Part shown: positions 38,726 through 50,168 of the stretch, one piece after another
Numbering within the stretch: the first letter of the stretch is position 1
How the letters are laid out: each line of letters opens with the position of its first letter
Assembly: GCA_034508935.3 (NCBI GenBank)
Contig: CM067446.1
Location: 17,307,481 to 17,371,480 of the forward strand
Source: Berghia stephanieae
Lineage: Eukaryota; Mollusca; Gastropoda; Nudibranchia; Aeolidiidae
Length of the DNA: 64,000 nucleotides
Direction of reading: 5' to 3'
Position numbers and translations under genes: made by a program
The notes under the pieces: model-generated
What the model was told of the DNA's origin: nothing
The model's database searches: none
Seen by the model: only the letters and a program-made list of their open reading frames with translations

Positions 38726-39120
38726 GCTGGCTCGCCAACATAATTCGTGGTGTTTGTGTGTTTAACTCATGACCTCAAGAAATCACGAGAAGGATTCAAG
38801 ATGATTACTACGTTTGATAACACTTTTTTGGTAATGGTGGATGGTGTCAATGGGGATTATCTTTATTACCTCTCCGTGTGCTCGAGGTCAAGGGTCACAT
38901 TGCAAAATGTGGTCAAAGTGACCCACATGGTGAAAAGTGTTCACAGCTTTTGAAATATCTAGCATCACGATTGGTCATGTTGTTCAGCTTGACACTTGGG
39001 TATGTTGACAACTTTCATAAACAAAGCAGATTGTTTACATTTGTTAAGAAATATCCAATCGTTGGATAGCAACAAATCATGTGATTGATGACTAGGTTGG
39101 ACGAAAACATGAATATGGAT
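38726..39120. other. Non-coding
   Basis: Small frames only and no recognised element. A possible polyadenylation region for the lectin gene, but no AATAAA is seen. Confidence 0.4.
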
Positions 39121-39129
39121 CGTTCTCAT

Positions 39130-39245
39130 TGTAGAGCGTCCCTCTCGTAGCCAGGCGGAGTTGTAACAGTGGGTTTGAATCCTTTTCGCCGCAATGTTTT
39201 TATTCCCTATTGTCTTCTGACACTTTACTACTCATTTCATTTCAT
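39130..39245 (+). mobile_element. tRNA-derived SINE head, same family as 38,505
   Basis: gtagccaggcggagttgt ... gtgggtttgaatcctt and then tttttattccctattgtcttctgac repeat the head and start of body of the 54,283-54,719 copy. Confidence 0.6.
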
Positions 39246-39256
39246 TTTTTTTATTA

Positions 39257-39402
39257 TGTACACATAAGCAGGTCTGAACGTCATTATGGGCTTGATTTGG
39301 CATTTTTGTAACGGACACTATCTTGCGTTGGCTTGACAGTATTGCCTTTATAAAAATAGGCTCAAATCAATTTGGGTCATCATCCTGCAAATAAGTATAC
39401 GT
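39257..39402. mobile_element. GCAGGTCTGA-family MITE, near complete
   Basis: The arm gtacacataagcaggtctga at the left is mirrored by tcctgcaaataagtatac at the right, with the inner word tgtaacggacactatcttgcg. It resembles 58,543-58,672 in size and order. Confidence 0.65.
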
Positions 39403-40392
39403 CCCGATGTTCCATCGACTCCACCGGTCTTGTGTCGGGTGAACCAGAGGCGAAAAGTGGCTTTCAAGTTAACATGGCCAGTGATTTCTTTGAGGGGCTT
39501 GAAATTTATTTCTTTTACTTAGAAATACTTAATCTTAACAATTCTGTTCATTTCATTTATAGATTCGATTCTCTTTTTTATCTGATTCATTCACACATAA
39601 TGCCAGAGTGGTGCGTTGGGTTCAAGCTGCTGAACAGGAAAGAGAATCATTCAACAAGTATTCCATTATTTCTTGTGACAAGGGAAACAGCGGAATATTA
39701 TTAATCCTAACGAAAAGGTAAACATGGAAAGGTTTCAGATGGGAACAATTTAAAAACCAGAAAATTAGATATCCTTTCTCCAGACAGAAGTAAACATCCA
39801 GACGAGAACCTCTTTTCTCATTCAGTACCGACATTCCCTGAGTCAACCCTCCCATTGGTGGCTTCGTCTATGAAAGACATTGTCTGAACGACTCCTATCC
39901 GAAGCTTTTCCATTTTTACCTTTTCGATAGTATTTTCACGATCCCAGGCTTCCGGCAGCCCCCACCGATATCATTAATGAGACGTCATTGAACACTTCAG
40001 TCGCTGTAGCTTCACAACTGTGACCCGTGACCCTATAAAATACAAATGAGGGATACACAAACAAGAACAACAACAGCAACAACAACAATGAAACCCTCGA
40101 TTTGTATTTATCAGCGTATACTTATTTCCATCTCTAACAACCCACATTGTTATAGACCCATTGTTACAATGAGAATAGAATTTAAACTAAAGGCAAAATA
40201 ATCTCCATTACAATAATGTTAAATCAAGCCCCTAATTCCGTTGCAAGTGAATACATTAAAATTAAAAACGGTATTATGTCGAGATGGTTTAGATCCAAAA
40301 ACTGAATTCATGGACAAAACTGTAAGATTGGGAATACGTTCTTAGGGTTTCATGCGGGAAAATGAATATTTTTCCTTAAACTGTCAAAGACT
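39403..40392. other. Right end of copy A, no gene seen
   Basis: No ORF with homology. A partial MITE arm (ctccattacaataatgttaaatcaagcccc) lies near 40,203. Confidence 0.5.
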
Positions 40393-41234
40393 AAAATGTT
40401 ATAGGGAGAGACTAATAAGACATAATTCCATGCCTTTTTGGAAACCAACGGAACATGTCTGAGAATAATAATTTAAAACCCGCAATCATTAATACAATGG
40501 CATTGTACTTACAATATGATAATTGTCACAGCAAATGAGTGGCTCACATGATGTGACGTATCACCTCAAAACCATTTAGATGTTAAAAAATTAAATTTAA
40601 AGTAAAACAGAACAAAACACTTGAGTTTAGCTTTTATGTTTTATTATTAAAGAAAATGCTTATAATCTCTTAACCTAAGGAAAACTAAAATTAATTAGAA
40701 CATTTCTGGTCACATTCTAATTTTAAAATCATATATTTGCATTTTGTAAATATTTGACGTTTTAACCAAAGGTTAATAAAGATTTTTTCTCAAAGTTGTC
40801 TGTCAAACAATTTTCATTATTTCAAAACAACGTTGCTAAAATAGTAAAAATCGATGTGTATTTATGTATAGGTCTCAAACTGTTACCGGCTCATTGTCGT
40901 AATGGAAAATACTCTCAAACCAGCGCAACATATCGTCCAATAAACAATTTTCGATCAAGCCCACGTGTCAGACTTACCAATAGAGGAAAAGTCTCTTTTT
41001 TGCTACTTCCTACACATTAAATCAACTTTTACCTTCGTTGACAGTTGACAGAAATAGCACCATTTTAAAAATAAACCACCAAATTTGGTAAAAATAAATG
41101 GTTCTAAACATAGTGGAACTTTAATTAGACGTCTAACTCAGTTACATAAACCTATTGACCTATAGAAATGTCCGTGTCATTTCGGCACCTCAGAATAGGA
41201 AGATGTTGCGCAACACTAAAAAGATTTTTCAGAC
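40393..41234. other. Duplicated non-coding sequence
   Basis: It matches 6,769-7,500 without the 93-bp-arm palindrome. A partial GCAGGTCTGA-type MITE lies around 40,865-40,985. No gene. Confidence 0.55.
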
Positions 41235-41495
41235 CAGCTTAAGGTTCCACTAAGAGGTATATACTCAAATGTCTACAAATCATATATGTTAAAATTTAAA
41301 AAAATAAACAGTTCGTAATAGAGAGATGACTTACAAGGGAAAAAAATCTCCAAAAACTACATCTATACATTCGACTATTTCTCTCCCAGCCAAGGACACC
41401 GGCCAGAGTGAGGAGAAAACTAAGAAATCTAATTCCAAGACAAAGACAGAAAGGATATAGAAAACAGATATAGTGGGACAGAAGACACAGTAAGT
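41235..41495 (-). mobile_element. Hairpin-tailed retroposon, 5' part only
   Basis: The block with agagagatgacttacaagg, ctcccagccaaggacacc and agacagaaag aligns with 45,070-45,250. The tail hairpin is missing. It adjoins 41,500-42,030, which has no recognisable content. Confidence 0.6.
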
Positions 41496-42037
41496 ACCTC
41501 CCTGCCCACTATGGGAAGTCGTATTGTGATGTAATTTTAAGGAAGTGCCAGATGTCTATTCAGTTTATATGATATTGTAGGGATTTCCTTTGACCTACAG
41601 ATACACCAGACTTTCGTGCAATTTCATCATAAAGAATATCCTCTTCAAAAATACCACGATGATTCTTCCACTTGTATCGAACAATGATTCTCAAGCCAGA
41701 AAGCTATATCTGACAAGAGCCTGATTTTTTAAATTTTCTTTTTAGTTTCAATATCCCAAAATTCTGTACACAGTCATAATGTACATGTTTACGAAGGACG
41801 ATTGCGTAAAAATCTTATCGAAAAAAGTTGCCCGTGGCTATGGAAACGACGCCATTGTGGAAAATAAATAACAACATTTAAAAGCCAAATTTTTTTTTTT
41901 TGTCAACCGATTGCCATCATATTTTGGCCACAAGTATACAAAAGAAAAACAAATAGAGGCTCTAGGAGCCCGATTTGTTAATTTTTTTATTTTTTTTTTA
42001 AATTAAGGTCAAAGTTATTACTCTTTTCCTTTTACAA
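41496..42037. other. Non-coding, no element recognised
   Basis: T-rich and A-rich patches only. Confidence 0.45.
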
Positions 42038-42259
42038 TCAATCAGTTGACAAACGAATAATACTAACCGGTAATAAATTTCTGAAACGTAGTCGTAAGAT
42101 TAACATCCCCGCCACCTTAACCAACACAATAACAAGAGTAATAATAGCGATTACAAGGACAACACAAGCTGTGGGCATTGCAGAAGAGGAAGCAGAAAGA
42201 ACAATATGAGTCGTGCAACAGATCCAGCATTGCATGCTCCAGGATTCCAGATGGCCCAT
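42038..42259 (-). CDS. Hypothetical small hydrophobic ORF (73 aa)
   Basis: A true ATG at 42,259 opens MGHLESWSMQCWICC, followed by a strongly hydrophobic stretch CVVLVIAIITLVIVLVKV and a basic tail. It could be a single transmembrane exon or chance. No homology is recognised, there is no counterpart in copy A, and it adjoins a transposon end. Confidence 0.2.
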   Translation of the reverse strand: MGHLESWSMQCWICCTTHIVLSASSSAMPTACVVLVIAIITLVIVLVKVAGMLILRLRFRNLLPVSIIRLSTD

Positions 42260-42281
42260 TGCCTGCCGGCAGCCGGGTTAA

Positions 42282-43038
42282 GGGGCGGTTTGGGTCTTTT
42301 CTAAAAAAAATTTAATTACCTATATTGGACGGTTTTAATCATTCTGTATCGTCAATATAGGTTAAAAAACAACATTTGTGGTGAAAATTTTTAATTATCT
42401 GTGTTGATACCCATTTTGCGATCTAATTTGGGGGTCTGACATAAAAAATATAACAATCTTGTGGCAAACGTTCCACAAAAACTAATGAAGGAATGACCTC
42501 CATATTCTTCCCTTTTGCCCTATACCACATGTTATGTTATGTTATGTCAACATTGTACCATAGTGTGTCACCATAGAGAGATTTTACGGCTTATGGAATT
42601 TTTATTAGATCATTACATAGTTGAGAATCAAAATGTTATGACAAAATTGATGTAAAAAATTCAGATTTCGGATTATAATTTAAAATTTACAAATCTTATC
42701 CAAAAAATCTCGCTATGGTGACATAATACATTATCTCTGTGATAACTGTGGAAATTTTCAGACAATTTTATTGAATATATTCTGAGAAACGTTTGACACA
42801 TTTTCCCATACCCTTAGAAAAATGACATATTGAGAAAATAGCAAAATGCCTTCCCGTTTTTCACATATTTCTTACTACCTGTACCATTTTCGACTGTGTA
42901 TTTCGTGCCTTTATAGTCTACTTTAAGAATTTGGACTTCAATTATATTATTTCTAAGATAATAAAATATCATTTTCCACCAAAATCTCAAAATCAAATTT
43001 TTGAAGGATTTTCCTAATAATTAGACCCAAACCGCCCC
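42282..43038. mobile_element. 757-bp TTAA-flanked nonautonomous DNA transposon
   Basis: Perfect 16-bp TIRs GGGGCGGTTTGGGTCT and its inverse lie at the two ends, directly flanked by TTAA (42,278-42,281 and 43,039-43,042). TTAA duplication is characteristic of piggyBac and Kolobok. No transposase ORF is present (the longest frame is 60 codons). Copy A has no counterpart. Confidence 0.9.
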
Positions 43039-43042
43039 TTAA

Positions 43043-43460
43043 AGCGTCCGACAGACCTTTCGATACAATCGTGTGGTCCCTATGTACAACTCAGCAATAA
43101 AAAACGGCAGAGGAAGTCGGGTGCTTAGTTTGGGTAGATCGAGCGGCTCTTCTCTTTACTCTTAGTATTTTGTCCGTGCCCGACGTCTTTATCCCGATGA
43201 CGGCAGAGGATGGCAGTGTCGGGTCGTCGGAGTCAGTCTCTGATGTGGATTAGCCCTAAAAGAACCTGATATACGAATCCACTTGTTACGTTTGAAAGTT
43301 GTTTTTTATCTTCCCCAAATAAGCAGCGATGATTGAGTAGAAGGTTTGGTGGGACCTGTTGGAAAGTTTGGCATTCCAGCGTCGCGTAAGTGGGTAGAAA
43401 GAAATTGTTACGCGCTTTACAAAGTCAGATGTCTGAAACAATCACACATATGCACATAAA
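43043..43460. other. Non-coding
   Basis: No gene recognised. Similarity to copy A resumes at about 43,415 (acgcgctttacaaagtcagatg). Confidence 0.45.
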
Positions 43461-43464
43461 CAAC

Positions 43465-43895
<431 letters not shown>

Positions 43896-44769
43896 TTTAC
43901 AAGGTACATTTGAACAACAATAAAAAAGAACACAAAGACTAAATCTGTAATTCCTATAATTCTTGTCCCAAAAAATAAATTCATCAATTTTACATTTCAA
44001 AATAAAAAAAAGTTTCAAATACAAAAGCTAGGAGCAAAATTTAATCTTTTCCAAGCAAGATCCGAAATTACTTTAATTTGATATCATAATTTACACTGTT
44101 ATTTTTCAACCTTTGTATTTTTGGTGCAAGTTTCGTGAAGCAGCAATTATAATTCAACAATAAATAGAAATCTTGAAAGTCGTTGCATACAAAGGACTAA
44201 ATCAGTGGCATAACAGTCAGTGATTCCTTAATGGTGCTGTCAAAAATTAAAAAAAACAAAAACCAACGAAAAATTCATCGACAAACAAACAAACAATCAA
44301 ATATTACAAACATATAAAACAAACAAACTAAAACACAAAAATTATCACCCAAATATTATACTGAGTAGAATTGACGTTGCCTCGACTCAGACCAGGATTA
44401 TGCACAGTATTAACCCCGGAAACAACGGATCTGGAATTTTCATCTCTTAAAACGTTATTTCAAGTTCAATTTTAATATTGGTTAATTACAGCAAGACATC
44501 CATCGACAATTGTATTTTGTATTGATGTTGTGTGGCAGTACTTGATGCTGAGACGCCAACATTAAATTTGACTCACAGGAATTTCAGACACCACTTGTAC
44601 GAATTTCAATGCCGAAAGAGGAATTTCTGCACATAAGAAAAGGGAATTGGGATGGTATTTGGCATTGTGTTTACATATTGTATAGTTCTAAATAGATAAC
44701 TGATAAGAATTATATTATGATATAAACACAATGCCAAATACAATCCCAAAGTTTCCTTATTTCAAATGA
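43896..44769. other. Duplicated non-coding sequence
   Basis: 43,900-44,430 matches 8,430-8,720. 44,600-44,769 is repeated at 53,075-53,240 within copy B. It includes a small palindromic word pair ttggcattgtgttta/taaacacaatgccaa at about 44,660-44,735. No gene. Confidence 0.5.
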
Positions 44770-45252
44770 TGTTTTGTTTTGTTTTTAAGGGTTAACACGC
44801 GCTTGCAACACATTAAGGTCATATAAGCGCCAGAAAAAAGGAACAAAATGGGATAGTAAAAATTTCTAGAATTACAATTAAAGCATTCAAGAATATGGCA
44901 GACAAAGGAGAATTGGTTCAAATAGAGAATGTAGATTCCAAGAGCACACTATCAGTGTACTTAGTTTAAGATCACCTAAACGTCTCATCCAGACACAAGC
45001 ACAGGCCCCTACTAAGAGGAACGCACTCAAATGTTTACAAATATATAATAAACAAACAAAACATAATACAGTGCACCACAGAGAGATGATTTACAAGGAA
45101 AAAAATATCATCTCCCAAAACTAACTATACATTTGACTGTTTCCCTCCCAGCCAGGGTATCCGGCCAGGGACAGGACAAAACCAAGTAATCTCATTCCAA
45201 GATAAAGACAGAAAGCATGTTGGAAAATAGACATCGAGGATAGAAGACACAG
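44770..45252 (-). mobile_element. 483-bp hairpin-tailed retroposon with 12-bp target duplication
   Basis: It is flanked by tatttcaaatga on both sides (44,758-44,769 and 45,253-45,264). The un-inserted sequence is preserved at 53,229-53,240. On the minus strand the 3' end is GGCGCT, loop tatatgaccttaatg..., AAGCGCG, then a (AAAAC)n-like tail. A short frame near its 5' end encodes RLLGFVLSLAGYPGW. It is a SINE or 5'-truncated LINE tail. Confidence 0.85.
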
Positions 45253-45285
45253 TATTTCAAATGAAGTAAAGCTCCAAAACCTAAT

Positions 45286-45352
45286 GGTAGTGCTTGAAGT
45301 ACTGGTGGTAGCGAGGATGATGTGGTGTTGGTGGTTGTAGTAGGAATGGTAG

Positions 45353-45405
<53 letters not shown>

Positions 45406-46110
45406 CTGTGATGCTGTTGTTGTAGTAGTAGTGGTAGTGATGATGATGTGGTGATGGTTGTAGTTGTAGTTGTAGTAGTGGTAGTGATGATGTAGTGGTG
45501 GTTGTAGTAGTAGTAGTAATGGTAATGATGAAGATGTGATGGTGGTGTTGTAGTAGTAGTGGTAATGATGATAATACGGTGGTGGGTGGTGGTGGTTGAA
45601 GTAGTAGTGGTAATGATGATGATACTGTGGTGGTGGTGGTAGTGGTGGTTGAAGTAGTAGTGATAATGATGATGATATGGTGGTGGTGGTGGTTTGAAGT
45701 AGTAGTGATGATGTGGTGGTGGTGGTTGTAGTAGAGTAGTGGTAGTGATGATGATGTGGTGGTGGTGGTTGTAGTAGAATAGTGGTAGTGATGATGAAGT
45801 GGTGATGGTGCTTGTAGTAGTAGTGGATGTGGTGATGATGATGTGGTGGTAGTTGTAGTTGTGGTGTTAGTGATGATGTCATGGTGATGGTGGTTGTAGT
45901 AGAAATGGTAGTGATGGTGATGGTGATGGTTGTAGTAGAAGTGCTAGTGATAATGATGACGTGGTGGTGGTTATAGCAGTGGTAGTGATGATGATGTGGT
46001 GGTGGTGTAGTGATAGTGGTATTGAAAATGATGTGGCGTTGGTGGCTGTAGTAGTAGTGGTACTGATGATGATGTAGTGGGCGTGGTTGTAGTAGTTGTG
46101 GTAGGGATGA
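45286..46110. repeat. GTG/GAT/GTA-rich degenerate minisatellite
   Basis: Irregular roughly 36-39-base units of the type gtagtagtggtagtgat plus gatgatgtggtggtgg recur for 0.8 kb. A 377-codon minus-strand frame rich in His, Tyr and Thr runs through it and is a by-product. The same array type occurs at 53,258, 53,827 and 54,720. Confidence 0.9.
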
Positions 46111-46496
46111 TATTGTGGTAATTGGAACAGGGGTGGGGATGTATCCTTGGAACAAATTGACCTTACCAGAATTTGACAGAAGTTGCCCGTAACCAGGAAT
46201 GTTTTGCTCCAGACGGAGTTTTTTTAACCGGTAAAACTTGAGTATTGGAGTCACTGTATTGGTGCATTTAATTATTTTAATGCTAAAAACGATAAGCCAC
46301 CGACATTAACAACTGCATAGTACTGACCCCGCGGGGTTTTGTGTTTTTTTTTTGCAAAAATTATTTCAAAATTTTGCAAAGAAAATGTTGACTTTTGCAG
46401 AAGAAAAAAAGTAAATTTTGCAGGTTGCTAAAAATGTTGTGTCACACCTAACAACTAGCAGTCAGAATATAAACAGTAAACCGTCCAAAATATAGG
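46111..46496. other. Non-coding
   Basis: Several ttttgcaaa-type words recur at 46,360-46,430. No gene. Confidence 0.4.
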
Positions 46497-46600
46497 GTAG
46501 CCTATGTGGTATGATGGTAACACATCTTACCGGAAGTCTAGAGGTCAGAGATTCGGTATGCATATTTATTTGTCTGTCACTGAAATACCTTTCCATACAT
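46497..46600 (+). mobile_element. tRNA-like SINE head
   Basis: gcctatgtggtatgatggtaacac resembles a tRNA 5' half with A box, followed by tcagagattcgg, a weak B box. Related to 56,275-56,350. Decayed. Confidence 0.4.
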
Positions 46601-46908
46601 TTATCGTGTACCTGTACATTCTCCCTCATCTTCTATTGAAATTAAAGGACTCTTCATCCTCGTAAGGGACCTTTTATTGAGTCGTTATTGGAGCTATTTT
46701 TCTATATCTGCGCAGATTTCACATAACAGGTGACCTATCTTTTCATTTGTTGCACATTCCAGCAGGCCATGGATTCAGATTTCCAATTCATATTGATCAA
46801 ATTTCCGCGAGATGATATTTTTATACAAGCAATATTTAAATAACAACCAACCCCACAGTCAAGCACTCACTCAACCTAAGTAGTGACTTAATGTCTGCTT
46901 TTAGTTGC

Positions 46909-46909
<1 letters not shown>

Positions 46910-46979
<70 letters not shown>

Positions 46980-46993
46980 CACACACACACACA
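46910..46993. repeat. (AT)n(AC)n microsatellite
   Basis: About 32 AT units followed by a short AC run. Confidence 0.95.
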
Positions 46994-47324
46994 TTTCCAT
47001 TATCTCACCTTTTTTATTATCATGCCGACAATACACGCATATATGTCAGGGATATAAAAGGTCTATGCAAACCTGGTGATTAAAAATGTAGGCTGGAACC
47101 TGAAGCCCTATGATGAGAATCAATAAAACATATTGTGCTGAAAATAAACAAATTTTTCGAAGTGGCAGCAAGTCTACCAATTTTCCTATTTGCTTTCAGA
47201 TAGCTTCCCATGATGAAGCGTGCTCAATATTTCCAGTTGTCACGCTATTAGAGGAACTACGCCAATTGAGAATAACAGTTTCTCCTTTTAAATAAACAAA
47301 CAAGATAGACCTCTAACTATTCAT

Positions 47325-47370
47325 ATAAGATAATTGCACACTTATAATCACCATATGAGTAACCTGACAC
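47325..47370. repeat. Single unit of the 41-bp minisatellite
   Basis: cttataatcaccatatgag plus taacctgacac is one unit. In copy A the same place carries 15 units (15,889-17,800). Confidence 0.9.
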
Positions 47371-47589
47371 TGTTTCCGTTAACGAGGTGGCCATTGAAAG
47401 AGAAAATCAAATAATCAAATTTGAAAACCAAACGTGTCATTGTTTATGAAAGCAATAAACTATTTTTTTTTATTTCCCTATTATCGTCACATCACGAAAC
47501 TAGAATAATATTTAATTGGCCTTGCAAAACAAAAACTAAATGTAGGCATCCGTTAAAAGAATGCGCCGCATTTGAATGGACACCATCTC

Positions 47590-47690
47590 TTAAACATTTA
47601 ACATTAGGTCTTTGTGTTAGAGTGATTTTTGTCGTGCCTCCCGGTAATTAATTGATAAGCTGGATCAATGATCTGCGATAGATTTAACAG
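47590..47690 (-). mobile_element. 3' end of the I/Nimb-like LINE, copy B remnant
   Basis: The minus strand still reads SQIIDPAYQLITGRH and NHSNTKT, as at 18,036. The rest of the LINE is missing after 47,690. Confidence 0.75.
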
Positions 47691-47696
47691 CTCTAT

Positions 47697-47775
47697 ATAA
47701 CATGGCCGAGTGGTTAAGGCATTGCATAGTAACCCGGTAGGTCCGGGTTCGAGCATCGCTTCAGGCACTTTTTTT
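47697..47775 (+). mobile_element. tRNA-Ser/Leu-like element followed by T-run
   Basis: tggccgagtggttaaggc is a near-consensus A box and D arm of tRNA-Ser or Leu. gggttcgagc is a B box. A TTTTTTTT terminator follows at 47,769. The anticodon arm and long variable arm are not foldable by eye, so it is more likely a SINE head or tRNA relic than a working tRNA gene. Confidence 0.5.
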
Positions 47776-48290
47776 TCCTTGGGTAAGATTAGTAATCCCC
47801 AATTTGCTAACTTGGACAACATGGGTGTTCCTGTTGACATCAGACATGTTGTTTGATGAATTATCTATATTCCTTCGTGGAATGCCTAGGCGACGATATC
47901 TTATAATGTCGTGGTGGAAGGGCATACTTTTTAAGATAATAATTTCATTACGGTTAATTACACCATAGAAAGGGACATGAAGTATAATCGAAGAAGACAC
48001 CAGCATTTCTGCCATTACATTCTACAACGTAAGGCGTGTGGTAAGAGGCTGCCAAACAATGCAGACCAGGTCTTTTGGTCCAGTGAACCAAATAGAGAAA
48101 AATAATAACACTAAACAAAAATCAAGTATAACGATGTTTTCCAACAAAAGCCAACACCACCGTTCCTTAGATCAAGTGATGCCAATTTGTTTATGGTAAA
48201 TTGGATATTTTTCTTTTTATTCTAAAGGCCTTTAGGCATTTATTTAAAAAGCATTTTGTTTATTTAAAAAAAAGAGTCCTCTTTCAAAAC
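47776..48290. other. Copy-B-specific sequence, no gene recognised
   Basis: It occupies the place where copy A has the body of the Nimb-like LINE. It may be the body of the element headed by the tRNA-like sequence. Confidence 0.4.
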
Positions 48291-48710
48291 ATCACGATAA
48301 AAATTCTTAACATAAATTGATCGACACATAGAGGTCTAGCTAAGATGTATTATTGGCTTCAAGGGCCCACTCTAATGAAAGGGAATGAAGCACTGGGCCA
48401 ACACATCGCTTCTTATGCAGCCATTGTTGTGAGATTGAGAGAGCTTCGATTCAGAAGGAAAATACGAGTACGTCGGTTACGAATGATAGAGGAAAGAAAG
48501 GATCCTGTTGATATTGACCATGGCATGAGAAATAAAAACTGGTAGAATAATACAGAACGCTGAAAAGAAAAACAAATTTTTGTGAATAGAAAGAAAAGAA
48601 GAAAAAAAACGACTCTGATCGGGCTCGCTAGTTGAAACGAATGAGAATTCTAACCGAGTCTCAAGCTTTGAACAAAAAACTAACGATTAGACAGTATAAT
48701 GTTGTTGACA
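48291..48710. other. Duplicated non-coding sequence
   Basis: It matches 19,377-19,925. The 66-codon frame at 48,345 is not conserved in copy A. Confidence 0.55.
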
Positions 48711-48967
48711 GTGGCTATGTGGTCTAGTGGTATGACACTCGCTTTCGGATGGGAAGGTCCTGGGTTCGAGCTTCGCGCTCAGCACATAGTTGAGTCCTTG
48801 GAAAAGGCTCTTTACTCACATTCTCTCACCGTACTCAGGTGTGTTATATCGCCTAACAGGCGGCATGTCCCGTCCTACATGTTAAATGTTGCTGTTGACC
48901 AGAGACCCCTTGTAAAGCGCTTTGAGCACATTTAGTGGATAATGCACTATATCAAAAAGATCATTTT
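48711..48967 (+). mobile_element. L2-tailed tRNA-derived SINE with internal deletion
   Basis: Head gtggctatgtggtctagtgg and B box gggttcgagct are followed by ggaaaaggctctttac, then directly tatcgcctaacaggcgg (the middle block present at 53,650 is missing), and the tail gtaaagcgctttgagcac. Copy A lacks the insertion at 19,925, where cagtggctgaaataatg is continuous. Confidence 0.85.
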
Positions 48968-49249
48968 GAAATAATGTGAAAATTGTGTGTTGTTCATCTA
49001 AAACACGCTTTCTGTTTTGTTCATTTATTCATTTATGTTTGTTCATGTTTGTTTGTTCACCGTTCAATTTGTACGTGTGTTGACAAATCAACGAAGTGTT
49101 TTTGTTCACGTGACGTTATTCCTCGTGCGACGAAGGCAATTTTTATACATTAATTTTTCACTGTAACAAGGGAAAAAATTGCAAAGTAATTTTTCACAGT
49201 ATGTCTTTGTAAAAAAGATCTCCCAGTACAAAATAATCGATTTAGTCAA

Positions 49250-49625
49250 CAGGGTTGCCAATTTAGCAGATTTTCTGCCAAATGTCCTTTTTTTTTTGGC
49301 AGAATTTGAAGTAGTCTGGCAGAGAAAAATCGGTTTGGCAGTTTGGCAGATATTTGGCAGATTATATTTTCCGAGGCCTAGGGATGAATGTATAGGTCTA
49401 CTCCACGTTTTTCATGGCAATTTTTATGTATTAGTGATTTTTTTAAAACTTGGGAAATGTAAAAAAAAAAGTTATGACATCGGCCTTGAGAATTTTTTGT
49501 TTAACAAAACTGATGAGTTTTCAAAGGGGGTACTATAAATAGTACGGTTTGGCAGATTTTTGTGGTATTTGGCAGATTTTTAAAATCCAGTTGGTAGAAT
49601 GCGTGAAATTAATCTGGCAACCCTG
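49250..49625. mobile_element. 376-bp hAT MITE with 8-bp target duplication
   Basis: Perfect 11-bp TIRs CAGGGTTGCCA and TGGCAACCCTG are flanked by ttagtcaa on both sides (49,242-49,249; 49,626-49,633). An 8-bp duplication and CAGGG ends define hAT. The intact empty site ttagtcaa is at 20,197-20,204 in copy A. The interior repeats TTTGGCAGA-like words at least eight times near both ends, likely transposase binding motifs. Confidence 0.95.
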
Positions 49626-50117
49626 TTAGTCAATATCCCAAACACTTCCAGTCCTAGGCTAAAGCCAACCGAGTCAGAGTCTAGAAAACGTTCATAAAAA
49701 AAATAATTTTATAGTCACCTGTTTCGCTCAGGCTTGAGACCATAAATTCTTTTACTAGGCTAGTAAAGGATTAAATATAGACACTGCATATGAACGAATC
49801 GAGATAGAAGTCTTTCTAACAAGAGACCGCATGAAACGTTCTACAGTTGAAGGTGAAAGGTAGATAAAATGAGTTAGAATTTATATTGTTAATTATATTT
49901 TCACCGAGACGAGACTTTACATTATAATATCACATAATATAATTACATGTGTTGAGAAGACGCAATACTGTGTGCAGTTACCAGAAGCAAACATCGATGA
50001 TGCAAGTTGCTTTCAGCATGTTTCTTAATGTTAAGTTTAACTAATGGAAACAGTACGACGTCTCTAGTATGGAGTAAAACTATTTTGTCAAGCAATGATA
50101 AAATCCCATAATTACAC

Positions 50118-50168
<51 letters not shown>
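50118..50168. repeat. (ATC)n microsatellite
   Basis: Seventeen perfect units. Confidence 0.95.

Noticed and set aside
45121-45200. 2A-like peptide (LLGFVLSLAGYPGW) in the retroposon
   Set aside because: It resembles the hydrophobic lead of LINE 2A peptides but lacks the D-V/I-E-x-N-P-G-P end, so no 2A function is claimed.
45121-46254. 377-codon open frame rich in His, Tyr and Thr
   Set aside because: It is a read-through of a degenerate GTG/GAT minisatellite. Composition and periodicity follow the DNA repeat, and no domain is present.
47697-47775. Working tRNA-Ser or tRNA-Leu gene
   Set aside because: A and B boxes are good but no anticodon stem or long variable arm can be drawn.
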